Shown in pieces: positions 8,195-16,268 of a DNA stretch of 34,063 nucleotides. A program made the translations under genes and the position numbers. The notes below the pieces were generated by a model. It was not told where the DNA came from. It searched no databases and worked only from the letters and a program-made list of their open reading frames with translations. How positions within the stretch are numbered: position 1 is the first letter of the stretch; each line of letters starts with the position of its first letter. The stretch is from Candidatus Methanoperedens nitratireducens (GTDB taxonomy: Archaea; Halobacteriota; Methanosarcinia; Methanosarcinales; Methanoperedenaceae), in assembly GCF_000685155.1 (NCBI RefSeq), contig NZ_JMIY01000001.1, positions 169,579 to 203,641 of the forward strand, given 5' to 3'.

Positions 8195-10422
8195 ATTATT
8201 AAACTTGAAACCTGAGTATCTTCTGTAAATTGGGCTCCAATTACACTATCGTATTTCATATCACAAAAGGTAATGTCGCCGTGTTGCTCTTTATGCTTCT
8301 GAATATACCAATAGGGCATTTTTACTTCGTACAATCTGCGCTGTGAAGGGGATGAATTCAATACTTCATCTTTATAAATCAATGGAATTACAGGAACCTG
8401 AAGATATTCAATTTTTCTTGTTGTATCATTTTTATCTTCTCGATTCGGATTATCAAAAATTCCCATGAGTCTTTTTTGTGTTACAGTATATTGCTTACTC
8501 GCATCAACAAAATATTGCGATTTTTCAATTTCAATTCCTGAATAAACATCCTCAACAATTTTAATAAGGTCATTTTCTGTTAATTTTTCTGGGGAAATTT
8601 TGAAAATTTCAAAAGATCGTTCTAATAATTTGCTATCTTCAGGGTCATAAATATTTTTCGATATATCAGATGCTTTGAATATTGATATCCAACTATCTGA
8701 TTTCTCTCGTTTTCGATTAACTCTTCCGGCCCTCTGAACGATTGCATCAGGCGGTGCACACTCACAAAACATCGTATCAAAATCAATATCGAGAGAAACT
8801 TCTACAACTTGAGTAGCAATCAAAAGTTTTTGATTGTCAATATATTTCTCTTTTTCTTTCCTATCTCTTAAGATGAATTTAGAATGATAACACATCGGAT
8901 TTAAATATTCTAATTTTTTGTAAAGCTCCTGACATTTTGCCACATTGTTAACCACAACTAGTGTTTTTGTGCCTCTATTAACTGAATTTTCAATTTCTGA
9001 AATTGCATCATCAATATTTTTATCAATTATTTTATAACTATTTCTGCATGAATTCAATAAAGTTTCATCTCGTATTATATTAACATTTGGAAGGGTTTTT
9101 GAAAACAAGTTAATCAAATACTCTGGCAGAGTTGCGCTCATAAGCATGAAACGCGTTCCTAATTTCGAAAAGTGTTTAATTGATTCGATAATAAGTCCTA
9201 ATGTCCATGAGTCGTATGAATGAATCTCATCGATTATTATTACGCTGTTGGCTGCATTTGCTTCTATCAATGCCCATTTCCCTGAATTAAACCCTGATGT
9301 TAATAACTGATCAATTGTAGCAACAGTTGCTGGTTTAATAAAAGACTTATCAAAAAGGACGTTTCTTACATTCTCAGGATTATCTTCTTCGTCTTGAAAC
9401 ATGAAAGAAGCCGTGGAGTGTGTAAGCCCTACATTTCCTTTGCCAAAATAATCTTCTAATCTCGTAAAAATACTGTTTGCAGTAACCATTGTAGGCAAAA
9501 GATAGATAAGTTTTCCTCCACCCATATTTTGTAAATTATTTAATGCCCATAATAGAGATGCTTCTGTTTTTCCGCTTCCGGTTGGCGCAATCGCAATGAC
9601 ATTACATAAGGTACGACCGCATTCTTCTTGGAATGGTCTAAGGCCATTAAATTTTATTTTTTTCTCTACGCATCGTTTTTCAATCTCTTTAAATAAGTCA
9701 TCAGCATGCGTTTTTAAGGAGTAATTAACATCTATTCCGGCTGATCCATGCCAATCAGCGTAATGGAGGATTGCTTTTAATAGTAAATAGGTGATTCGAA
9801 TTGCCTGTGGGTTTTTATAATCTTCACATATTTTAGTAAAAGCACCATCGTAGCTGATTAATTTAGTAACTTCAACATAAGGGTTACAATTGAGAATCGA
9901 TATTTTTGGAAATGAAAAACCTTCTTTTTCAAAAATTTTTTCAGCCTGTATTATTGCAAGTTTTATTCCTTCATCACAATAATTAGGTTTTTCACTAACA
10001 CCTTCCCTTGAAAATGATTGTAAAATAGGATCTATTTTTTTGTGATGCCCTAAAATTGCTAGAGCCTCAATCGGTAATTTACCAATCAACTGTCCTTCTT
10101 GTTTAAATAAAGCTAAACCACCTAATAAAGCAAAAGGAAAAGATACTAGTTCATGTCTGTAATTTTCCCGTTTATTAAATCGTTCACCTTTTCGCTTTGC
10201 TTGCATCATCCTCTGAAAAGGTTCAATATTTTTACCAATATCATGTAGCACAACCGTTAAAAGTGAGCTTTTTAAAAAACGTTCCTCGCTGAATCCAAAC
10301 TCTTTACATACTCTCTGAATTAGACTCTTTTTAGCTATTACGGTCTCTTTCCAAGCTTTATACGCTGCATTAATGTGAACGTCATATAGTTGATCTGGTT
10401 TAGCCCAAAAAGTAGTGTTCAT
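8191..10422 (-). CDS. cas3: CRISPR-associated helicase/nuclease Cas3
   Basis: Cas3 is recruited by the Cascade R-loop and unwinds and degrades target DNA. The 743-residue protein has an N-terminal HD nuclease domain (H60-D61 in VVLHDIGKN, H90, H126-H127) followed by a superfamily 2 helicase. The helicase shows Walker A APTGSGKT, the DEIH box in IIIDEIHSYD, SATLP, and motif VI QRAGRVNR near the C-terminal third. The HD and helicase domains are fused in one chain and no motif looks broken. The ATG forms ATGA with the cas5 stop, and the gene ends in ATGA with the truncated cas6. It is A+T-rich. Confidence 0.97.
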   Translation of the reverse strand: MNTTFWAKPDQLYDVHINAAYKAWKETVIAKKSLIQRVCKEFGFSEERFLKSSLLTVVLHDIGKNIEPFQRMMQAKRKGERFNKRENYRHELVSFPFALLGGLALFKQEGQLIGKLPIEALAILGHHKKIDPILQSFSREGVSEKPNYCDEGIKLAIIQAEKIFEKEGFSFPKISILNCNPYVEVTKLISYDGAFTKICEDYKNPQAIRITYLLLKAILHYADWHGSAGIDVNYSLKTHADDLFKEIEKRCVEKKIKFNGLRPFQEECGRTLCNVIAIAPTGSGKTEASLLWALNNLQNMGGGKLIYLLPTMVTANSIFTRLEDYFGKGNVGLTHSTASFMFQDEEDNPENVRNVLFDKSFIKPATVATIDQLLTSGFNSGKWALIEANAANSVIIIDEIHSYDSWTLGLIIESIKHFSKLGTRFMLMSATLPEYLINLFSKTLPNVNIIRDETLLNSCRNSYKIIDKNIDDAISEIENSVNRGTKTLVVVNNVAKCQELYKKLEYLNPMCYHSKFILRDRKEKEKYIDNQKLLIATQVVEVSLDIDFDTMFCECAPPDAIVQRAGRVNRKREKSDSWISIFKASDISKNIYDPEDSKLLERSFEIFKISPEKLTENDLIKIVEDVYSGIEIEKSQYFVDASKQYTVTQKRLMGIFDNPNREDKNDTTRKIEYLQVPVIPLIYKDEVLNSSPSQRRLYEVKMPYWYIQKHKEQHGDITFCDMKYDSVIGAQFTEDTQVSSLII

Positions 10423-11159
10423 TGGAGGACAACCTTTTTGCCATCTATGATATAACCCTCAATTGATTTTTCAACAACTATGGGCGTGCTAACAAAAGTA
10501 AATGACTTTCGCTCAATAACTCTCCTTTCATCTCCTTTAAACTCAAATCTTGTTGGTAGAAGAAATACTTGTGGAGTATAGATTGTTTGAGTTATAGGAA
10601 TTAAACTAAAATCAACATCGGGCTTATAGGATTTTGAAACATCTTCAGGTAAAATCGTATACTCAAATTGATTAAGTTTCTCTGCTTGTAATGTTATAAT
10701 GTTAGAGATTGTATAAATCTTGAGAAGATCATCACTATTTCCTGCTGTTAAAGCATAAACCGGTGAGAGCATTGCATTTCTCAATTCTTCAAGAGGGTCG
10801 AGATTGTTAGAGGCGAAATATATTATAAAATCATTATAGCAAAGATATTCACGAATCAAAATACTATAATGTCTGCGGTTTTTTATATCCTCACTTGTAT
10901 AATTTTTTTCCTTACCAGTTAGCTTCCTGTAATTCCAGAGATCTTTCATCATGCCTTTATGTTTACCGTAAATACTAACTAAAATTTCATTTTTATCGGT
11001 ATATTTATGTGCATTTTCTAAGTTCAATCCTAAAGCTGCACCTATCATGCCGATAATTGTTGTTTTTGGTGGTAAAGGTAATGTTTGATGGAAAGTATGT
11101 GTCTCAGGTACACGGAAAGAGGCGGTAATTGCAATCCCTTTAATTGAAAAAAGGAACAT
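10419..11159 (-). CDS. cas5: CRISPR-associated protein Cas5 (type I-B)
   Basis: Cas5 is the RAMP subunit that caps the crRNA 5' handle in Cascade. The 246-residue protein starts with the typical beta strand MFLFSIKGIAITASFR, followed by the conserved LPLPPKTTIIGMIGAALG segment of the Cas5 N-terminal domain. It starts 9 nt after the cas7 stop, with AGGATAGG as a ribosome binding site, and ends in an ATGA overlap with cas3. Since a dedicated cas6 is present, Cas5 is expected to be structural and not the processing nuclease. Confidence 0.93.
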   Translation of the reverse strand: MFLFSIKGIAITASFRVPETHTFHQTLPLPPKTTIIGMIGAALGLNLENAHKYTDKNEILVSIYGKHKGMMKDLWNYRKLTGKEKNYTSEDIKNRRHYSILIREYLCYNDFIIYFASNNLDPLEELRNAMLSPVYALTAGNSDDLLKIYTISNIITLQAEKLNQFEYTILPEDVSKSYKPDVDFSLIPITQTIYTPQVFLLPTRFEFKGDERRVIERKSFTFVSTPIVVEKSIEGYIIDGKKVVLQ

Positions 11160-11168
11160 ACCTATCCT

Positions 11169-12053
11169 CTATACATAATGTTGATCTATCCATTTAGCTA
11201 TTTCATCAAAAGCATCTCCGATAGACTTTGAATTTTCTATATCGCCTATAAAGAAGCCTTTTCGTACCCCAATTACCGAAGATACTATTTCTGAATTGTA
11301 ATCTTTTAAAGTTTCTTTTATCATATCAACATTGAGTTTTTTCCCTTCAACCTGAACACTTTCGAGAAAGATCGGATTCTTGGTTTTAAGAATGGCAGCC
11401 GCAATAAATTTTGGAGAAATATCTGCAAGAAATCGAGTTTGTCTGCCAGATGCCCATAGATTTTTTACTGCTGAAAGTAGGTCTTTTACTCTTGCAGCTT
11501 TTTCTTTATTATCTAAGTCTTTTTCAAATCCATCGCCTGAGCCGACTCTATCAAGTTCGATAAGAATCGTACCTCTGTAAAGACCGGAATGAATTTCAGT
11601 CTCAAATATGTTTGGGTCGCCGCCAGATTTTACACCCATATAATTTGTACCAAAATCAAGATCACCCTGATAAGAATTAAGAGCTATTAAAGGAGACACT
11701 CGAACAACAGAAGTGCGTTTAGTAGCTTTTCCTTTAGTTTTTCCTTCTGCTCCTTCGGTTCCCATATATCCAAACAAATCATCATCAATATACTTATCAG
11801 GTTCTTGTTTAGTCGTAGCTGCTCCTTTTGATATTGATGCAGCAATCCCTTCTGAGAGCGGTCTTCCTAATACTTCCAGTTGATTTCTCAGTGCTCTACG
11901 GACAGCCTGAGAAGAAACATACGGGAATTGTTCTACACCAACTGAAATTTTTTTAATGCTTGATATATTATCTGTTTCTTTATCCGATCCATTTAACGAG
12001 GCAAATGACACCGGCGTTAAATATGTCAATGTCAATGCTTTTGCATTTTTCAT
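11169..12053 (-). CDS. cas7: Cascade backbone Cas7 (Cst2/DevR family)
   Basis: Cas7 polymerises along the crRNA to form the Cascade backbone. The 294-residue protein has the Cst2/DevR-like layout: N-terminal LTLTYLTPVSFASLNGSDKE, the VEQFPYVSSQAVRRALRNQ helix, then a long insertion with DDLFGYMG and TSVVRVSPL, and GRQTRFLADISPKF towards the C terminus. This family is the hallmark of subtype I-B loci of the Tneap kind. The ATG overlaps the cas8b stop as ATGA, and AAGGAGG lies 7-8 nt upstream inside the cas8b coding end. Confidence 0.94.
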   Translation of the reverse strand: MKNAKALTLTYLTPVSFASLNGSDKETDNISSIKKISVGVEQFPYVSSQAVRRALRNQLEVLGRPLSEGIAASISKGAATTKQEPDKYIDDDLFGYMGTEGAEGKTKGKATKRTSVVRVSPLIALNSYQGDLDFGTNYMGVKSGGDPNIFETEIHSGLYRGTILIELDRVGSGDGFEKDLDNKEKAARVKDLLSAVKNLWASGRQTRFLADISPKFIAAAILKTKNPIFLESVQVEGKKLNVDMIKETLKDYNSEIVSSVIGVRKGFFIGDIENSKSIGDAFDEIAKWIDQHYV

Positions 12054-13774
12054 TGTTTTTCCTCCTTGATTTTAATATTAGTATCCGTATTTTGTTCTTT
12101 TCTATTCTCAGCATTGAAAGTATTTAATGCAGCAATCATGCAAAATTGCTTAAATTCAGCAAAATTATCTCCAATAGCCTGTCCTTTATTGTATAAGTCA
12201 GCAGTTACTAATGCTCCATGTTTTATCTGAATTCTATTAATTTCATTAAGAAAATCTTCTTGTTTTCTTGTTTTCCTCAATCTGAAAAGATCTCCTTTGC
12301 CTTTCTTTCCGCTTGGGCCAACACTTTTTCCAATTGTCTTCCCCAAACTAACCGCTGTATCAATTATTTCTTGATTCATTTTGCCTCCATCTTCATTTAA
12401 TATTTTTTCATATAATATAACAAAATCATTTAATTGTCTAATATATTGGATTTTTGATTTATTAATCCTATAAACGTGTTGTTCTACAAGTTCTACGATA
12501 CTTTGCTTTCGTAAAATCCTTTCACATATTCTATTTCTTACAATGGTTTTACTTTCGTTCTTTGGTTGATCAAACTCGATTAAAAGAGTCATTGTGTCGT
12601 TTATACTGATCTTATTTCTTTCAAGGCGATCTAGTAATCTGAATAAATAAACTGAATCCTGAAAAGGCCAGATCATTTTTCCCATTTGTGTATCACCGAG
12701 AGCTTCAGTATACATTACAAAAAATTCAATGGGAGCTTTACAAAGTGTAATATCAAAAAGTTTTTCATAATCAAGTTCGTAATCCTCATCTGTTGAACCT
12801 TTAGAGGTTTTTCTAATCATAACAATTCGGTACAGTGAATACAAAAAAGCAAATAATTGCTCAAATGGTTTCTGAAAATAGCCGCCAAGATTATGCTTGA
12901 AATTTCGAAGTAAATTTTGATCTTCAATTTTAATAGCTCGTAAACTACTAAATATATCATTCATTTTTTCTAAGCTGGATGAATACGGAAAATATATATG
13001 GTAACTGTCATTACTTATCGTATAGAAGCCATTAACAGGTACAAATTTTCCAATAAAATCACATTTCCAGCAGACTTTCTCAGGTCTACCACCGGCTGAG
13101 TTGAATGATAATGCCCCCGAAGAACCAGAAATCATTGGAAAAACTGTACCACCAATCTCACTTAATGAATGTGAATAATCCCCACAAATAAAACATTTTC
13201 CTTTGGGTTTTCCTTTTTTAAAATTTATTTCAACTTTAGGTTGTATTGCATTTGGTCCATCTATAAGTAAACTTGAAGACCCAATTTTTAGGTTATTCTC
13301 AACAAGAAATTTATCAAGTCGCTCTTGTAGATGTGCATAATCAATTGGAAGAATTTCCTTTTTTATTTTCTTTCCAGATTCAATTACCTCTTTTTTCTCA
13401 TATTTTACTTCATCTTTAGTATACCTCGGAGCTTTATTAAAAATCAAACCAGCGATTCCCATCGATTTTACTTTTGGAAATCGAACAAATTTATCCGCTT
13501 TCGAATCATAATAAAATCCAGCGTTCTCCCTTTTTTGTTTATCTGTTGAAGTGTTGTAGTATTGAGATAGCAGAGACTTGTAGGTTTTGTGAAAAAATTT
13601 ATCTAAATTAGATTCAGTTCCTTTGAATAAAACCCCATTATCATTCAATTCTATTTCAACTCCCATTTCTTCGGGATTTTCATCATTAGCAATCCGATAT
13701 AATCCCAATAGTCCCGAATCCATCCAGAAATGATTTAGTTTAGGAAAATTAACTTCTATAAAACCTTCATTCAT
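12050..13774 (-). CDS. cas8b: Cascade large subunit Cas8b (Cst1, CXXC-CXXC type)
   Basis: This is the first gene of the operon, a 574-residue large subunit expected to recognise the PAM and anchor Cas3. The Cst1 family mark is present: C194-FI-C197 and C235-WK-C238, a likely zinc site. The N terminus (FPKLNHFWMDSGLLGLYRI) matches the start seen in Cst1 proteins. The C terminus is Lys/Glu-rich (NRKEQNTDTNIKIKEEKQ). The gene is A+T-rich with many Lys, Asn and Ile codons, unlike the cas6-mntA stretch. The ATG at 13774 has GAGGCG upstream as a weak ribosome binding site. Confidence 0.92.
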   Translation of the reverse strand: MNEGFIEVNFPKLNHFWMDSGLLGLYRIANDENPEEMGVEIELNDNGVLFKGTESNLDKFFHKTYKSLLSQYYNTSTDKQKRENAGFYYDSKADKFVRFPKVKSMGIAGLIFNKAPRYTKDEVKYEKKEVIESGKKIKKEILPIDYAHLQERLDKFLVENNLKIGSSSLLIDGPNAIQPKVEINFKKGKPKGKCFICGDYSHSLSEIGGTVFPMISGSSGALSFNSAGGRPEKVCWKCDFIGKFVPVNGFYTISNDSYHIYFPYSSSLEKMNDIFSSLRAIKIEDQNLLRNFKHNLGGYFQKPFEQLFAFLYSLYRIVMIRKTSKGSTDEDYELDYEKLFDITLCKAPIEFFVMYTEALGDTQMGKMIWPFQDSVYLFRLLDRLERNKISINDTMTLLIEFDQPKNESKTIVRNRICERILRKQSIVELVEQHVYRINKSKIQYIRQLNDFVILYEKILNEDGGKMNQEIIDTAVSLGKTIGKSVGPSGKKGKGDLFRLRKTRKQEDFLNEINRIQIKHGALVTADLYNKGQAIGDNFAEFKQFCMIAALNTFNAENRKEQNTDTNIKIKEEKQ

Positions 13775-14067
13775 TTTTACATCGCCTCAATCATCTGATT
13801 CCTCATCCCGTCTCATCCTCAATTCCTCCTCTGCACTTGCGCCCCGCCCGCTCCTCACTTCTCGCCTTCCCGCCCCTGCAGCGGGCTTTACACCATCCGT
13901 TCCGATGCCGTGAACCAATCTACCATCACCATTATAATAATCAATATACAGCTCATTTTTTCTAAATCACTCTTATCCTTATATATCTTTTGAGAGCAAT
14001 GTGAAAGTATTTTTACCACAGAGTTGGCTATGAACTGGTTCATAGATGAAAATGAAAAAGACGATTG
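13775..14067 (-). promoter_or_regulatory. cas operon upstream region with probable TATA box
   Basis: No convincing gene lies in this stretch. Read on the minus strand it has AAAAGATATATAAGG (13977-13991), a good BRE/TATA arrangement that would place the transcription start near 13955 and leave a leader of roughly 180 nt before cas8b. The leader contains a C-rich part with a small hairpin (CCCGC 13869-13873, GCGGG 13881-13885). A long untranslated leader is unusual in a window where many genes appear nearly leaderless, so attenuation or a small RNA is possible. A 72-codon minus-strand frame at 13888-14106 has low-complexity content and was not accepted. Confidence 0.5.
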
Positions 14068-14148
14068 TATAAACAACGAACTCAAAACGAACTTAAACGA
14101 ACTCATAAGCCCGAGTTCGTATCGGGTTCGTCCAGTTCGTTGTTTATA
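14068..14148. repeat. Nested palindrome upstream of the cas operon
   Basis: The outer arms are a perfect 15-bp inverted repeat (TATAAACAACGAACT at 14068-14082, its complement at 14134-14148). An inner 8-bp pair (ACGAACTC 14097-14104, GAGTTCGT 14113-14120) sits around an 8-nt loop. The left half holds three tandem units of about 10 bp containing CGAACT; the right half holds three units containing GTTCG in reverse. It lies 80-160 bp upstream of the predicted cas TATA box. It could be a regulator binding array, a cruciform-forming site or a mobile-element end. Confidence 0.8.
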
Positions 14149-14169
14149 TTAGCTGAGCCGCATCCGAGT

Positions 14170-14526
14170 CTAAGATGCAATATAATTGAACTTTTCATAC
14201 CAGGATGAATACCCGAATTTTATTCCTTCCATTAACTCTTCATTATTCATTATTTCGATAGTCTCAATTATCGCTTCCAGATCATCCTTCTTCACCACCA
14301 TTGCAATTAATCTGCGTTCATCCGCATCCTGATTACCCTTCGGGAATCCACGTATGCATGCAGGCATACGTGTCTGCGCCCTTCCGAGGCGTGACTCGGA
14401 ATCTGCGGTTCCTTTCTCTAAGTCGAAGAAATCATAAGTTTTTATATAACATCTACCCTGAAATAGTACCTGATGGTTAAAATTAGCTTCACCATACATG
14501 CCGGAGATATGCTGAACGAAATACAT
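14170..14526 (-). pseudogene. Probable relic of a small antitoxin-like gene, interrupted by a repeat element
   Basis: The last 45 or so codons (MVVKKDDLEAIIETIEIM... ending YIAS) look like the C-terminal half of a Phd/YefM-like antitoxin, which often has a DLEA-x-ETLEIL-x-x-ELM segment. The middle of the frame is not protein-like: it translates the interspersed element at 14309-14410. The upstream part (MYFVQHISGMYGEANFNHQ...) may be unrelated. I read this as a broken gene; no partner toxin is visible. The family assignment is a weak resemblance only. Confidence 0.35.
14309..14410 (-). repeat. MITE/REP-like interspersed element with two hairpins
   Basis: The ends are AATCTGCGTTCATCCGCAT (14309-14327) and ATCTGCGGTT (14401-14410), the inverted form of the repeat at 7951-7982. 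Between them lie two perfect hairpins: ACGTATGC/GCATACGT (14350-14357 and 14364-14371) and TTCCGAG/CTCGGAA (14382-14388 and 14395-14401). No coding capacity of its own is visible, so it would depend on a transposase elsewhere if mobile. Confidence 0.6.
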
Positions 14527-14540
14527 GGAGGCTGGAATCT

Positions 14541-15446
14541 CTGAATCAAGAGCATCATAACACCCCGGCCTCCGGAAAAAAAATCAATTTTTTCATCACC
14601 TCAAGTCTTTTCCCTTCGGTCTCTGTCACAGGCGATGCATGTGCCCTCATGTGCAAGCACTGCGGTGGAAAACTGCTTGAGCGCTTGATCCCTGCTACAA
14701 CATGCCAGGAGCTTGAGAGGAAAGCCCTGCTGCTTCACAGGCAGGGAGCAAAAGGCATACTCCTGACAGGCGGCTGTGATAGGTATGGAGCAGTGCCAAT
14801 AGACCGCTTTATTCCTGCAATAAGGGCAATTAAAGAAAAAACGGATCTTATCCTCATCGCACATACAGGTTTCATATCTTATAAAGAAGCGAAGGCGCTA
14901 AAAGGCTCAGGGCTTGACGGCATAGGCTTTGATGTTATTGGCGACGTGTCCACCGCCAGGGAGGTCTATGGTCTTGAGGTCTCTGAGAAAGAGTATATAG
15001 AGAGCCTGAGAGCCATAGAGGACTCAGGTATCATGGTATTCCCCCATGTATGCGTGGGCTTGCATTTCGGGGATTTGAGAGGGGAATTTCACGCCCTTGA
15101 GCTGATAAGAGAAATAAAGCCAGAGACAATTATAATAACAGGCTTGATGCCTGTTGCAGGAACACCTATGGCGCATATCAAGCCAGAACCCTCTGATTTT
15201 GAGAAGGTCATAAAGAGGGCTATTGAGATGTTCCAGGAAATCCCTATCGTGCTCGGGTGCGCCCATTCAAGCGGAAAGGACAGGGAAGAGATTGAAAAGA
15301 TAGCGCTCAAGAGTGGAGTGAGCGGTATAGCGGCTCCGACTATGAAGATCACTGGATTTGCACATGAGAGTGGATACGAAATACATTATTACGGTACATG
15401 CTGCGGACTTGTTCCGTGTGAAAAGACAAGAATCCTTATATCTTGA
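14541..15446 (+). CDS. Radical SAM protein, biotin-synthase-like (possible LipS2-type lipoyl synthase subunit)
   Basis: The product is a radical SAM TIM-barrel protein of the COG1856-like group. The 4Fe-4S motif CALMCKHC (CX3CX2C) lies at 14640-14663 and is followed by GGKLLERL, a signature of the group. The first ATG (14649) falls inside this motif and would delete its first Cys, so the gene must start upstream. The frame is open back to 14487 with no ATG, GTG or TTG. A CTG at 14541 has GGAGG 9 nt upstream (14527-14531) and is my best guess, giving 301 residues. A lost or displaced start is the alternative. Archaeal lipoyl synthases LipS1/LipS2 are biotin-synthase-like radical SAM proteins, and a GcvH-like lipoyl carrier lies nearby, so a lipoate role is plausible but inferred. 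Confidence 0.8.
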   Translation: MNQEHHNTPASGKKINFFITSSLFPSVSVTGDACALMCKHCGGKLLERLIPATTCQELERKALLLHRQGAKGILLTGGCDRYGAVPIDRFIPAIRAIKEKTDLILIAHTGFISYKEAKALKGSGLDGIGFDVIGDVSTAREVYGLEVSEKEYIESLRAIEDSGIMVFPHVCVGLHFGDLRGEFHALELIREIKPETIIITGLMPVAGTPMAHIKPEPSDFEKVIKRAIEMFQEIPIVLGCAHSSGKDREEIEKIALKSGVSGIAAPTMKITGFAHESGYEIHYYGTCCGLVPCEKTRILIS

Positions 15447-15463
15447 AAGCGAAATAAGCCAAT

Positions 15464-16228
15464 ATGAAAATCAGTTTCTCATCCCTCGCTCTCGTAAACA
15501 ATCCTTTTGACTGGACCTATGATCTTGAGGAGCTTGGTTTCACAGGCTGGGAGGTCGTAAGTGAAGGCAAGCAGCAGTTAAACGATGAGACCCTATCAAA
15601 ACTAAAAAATGTTATTGAGACGACAAACCTTGTCCTCACGCTTCATCTCCCGTTCTCTGATCTAAATCTTGCCAGCCTGAATCACCCCATCTGGAAAGAG
15701 ACAGTCAGGCAAATGAGCAGATGCCTTGAGAGGGCATCTGAGTTTGTTGAGCTCGCTGTCGTTCATCCAGGGCATTTATCACCCCTTGGCACCCAGATTC
15801 CTGAGATGGCATGGCGGCAGAATATTGAAGGTTTGCAGATAATATGTGATACTGCCGATGATCACAGTATCAAAGTCGGGGTTGAGAATATGGTGAACAT
15901 GCCGTTTATTCTTGGTAAACAGCCAGGCGAAATCTCAGGGATTATCGAGTCCCTGGAGCGGGAGAATGCAGGGATGACGCTTGATATAGGGCATGCCAAC
16001 ACAAACGGGATGGTTGATCAATTCCTGGAAGATCTGAGCAAGGTCATCCACATACACCTTCATGATAATAAGGGGAGAAGCGATGAGCATCTTGAACTTG
16101 GCAAGGGTAACATAGACTGGAGAAAAGTCATCATGAGACTGAAAGGATATAAAGGGAGAGTCGTGATCGAGGCAAGAACTGTCAGGGAGGGGGCGGCAAG
16201 TTTAAAGTACCTTGATAATATTGTTTAA
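15464..16228 (+). CDS. Sugar phosphate isomerase/epimerase-like TIM-barrel protein
   Basis: This 254-residue protein belongs to the xylose isomerase-like/AP endonuclease 2 superfamily. Visible metal-binding features of the fold are HLPF near residue 61, VVHPGH, VGVENM, TLDIGHAN, HIHLHDN, and a C-terminal VVIEAR strand. Such proteins use a divalent metal for isomerase, epimerase or endonuclease chemistry; the substrate cannot be told from sequence. The start codon follows the radical SAM stop by 17 nt. TTATATC about 28 nt upstream could serve as a TATA box for a nearly leaderless transcript. Confidence 0.85.
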   Translation: MKISFSSLALVNNPFDWTYDLEELGFTGWEVVSEGKQQLNDETLSKLKNVIETTNLVLTLHLPFSDLNLASLNHPIWKETVRQMSRCLERASEFVELAVVHPGHLSPLGTQIPEMAWRQNIEGLQIICDTADDHSIKVGVENMVNMPFILGKQPGEISGIIESLERENAGMTLDIGHANTNGMVDQFLEDLSKVIHIHLHDNKGRSDEHLELGKGNIDWRKVIMRLKGYKGRVVIEARTVREGAASLKYLDNIV

Positions 16229-16268
16229 TATATAGCTGCTCTCATACAGAAAATAGAGGAAGTAAAGG

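Noticed and set aside
13888-14106. 72-codon minus-strand frame upstream of the cas operon
   Set aside because: Ser/Phe-rich, low-complexity product with no ribosome binding site, crossing the predicted TATA box and half of the palindrome.
13775-14170. A CreTA-like CRISPR-guarding RNA toxin-antitoxin near cas8b or between the cas6 copies
   Set aside because: I looked for degenerate repeat ends (ATTGAAAC or GTTTCAAT) at 7766-8012 and 13775-14170 and found none, so there is no sequence support.
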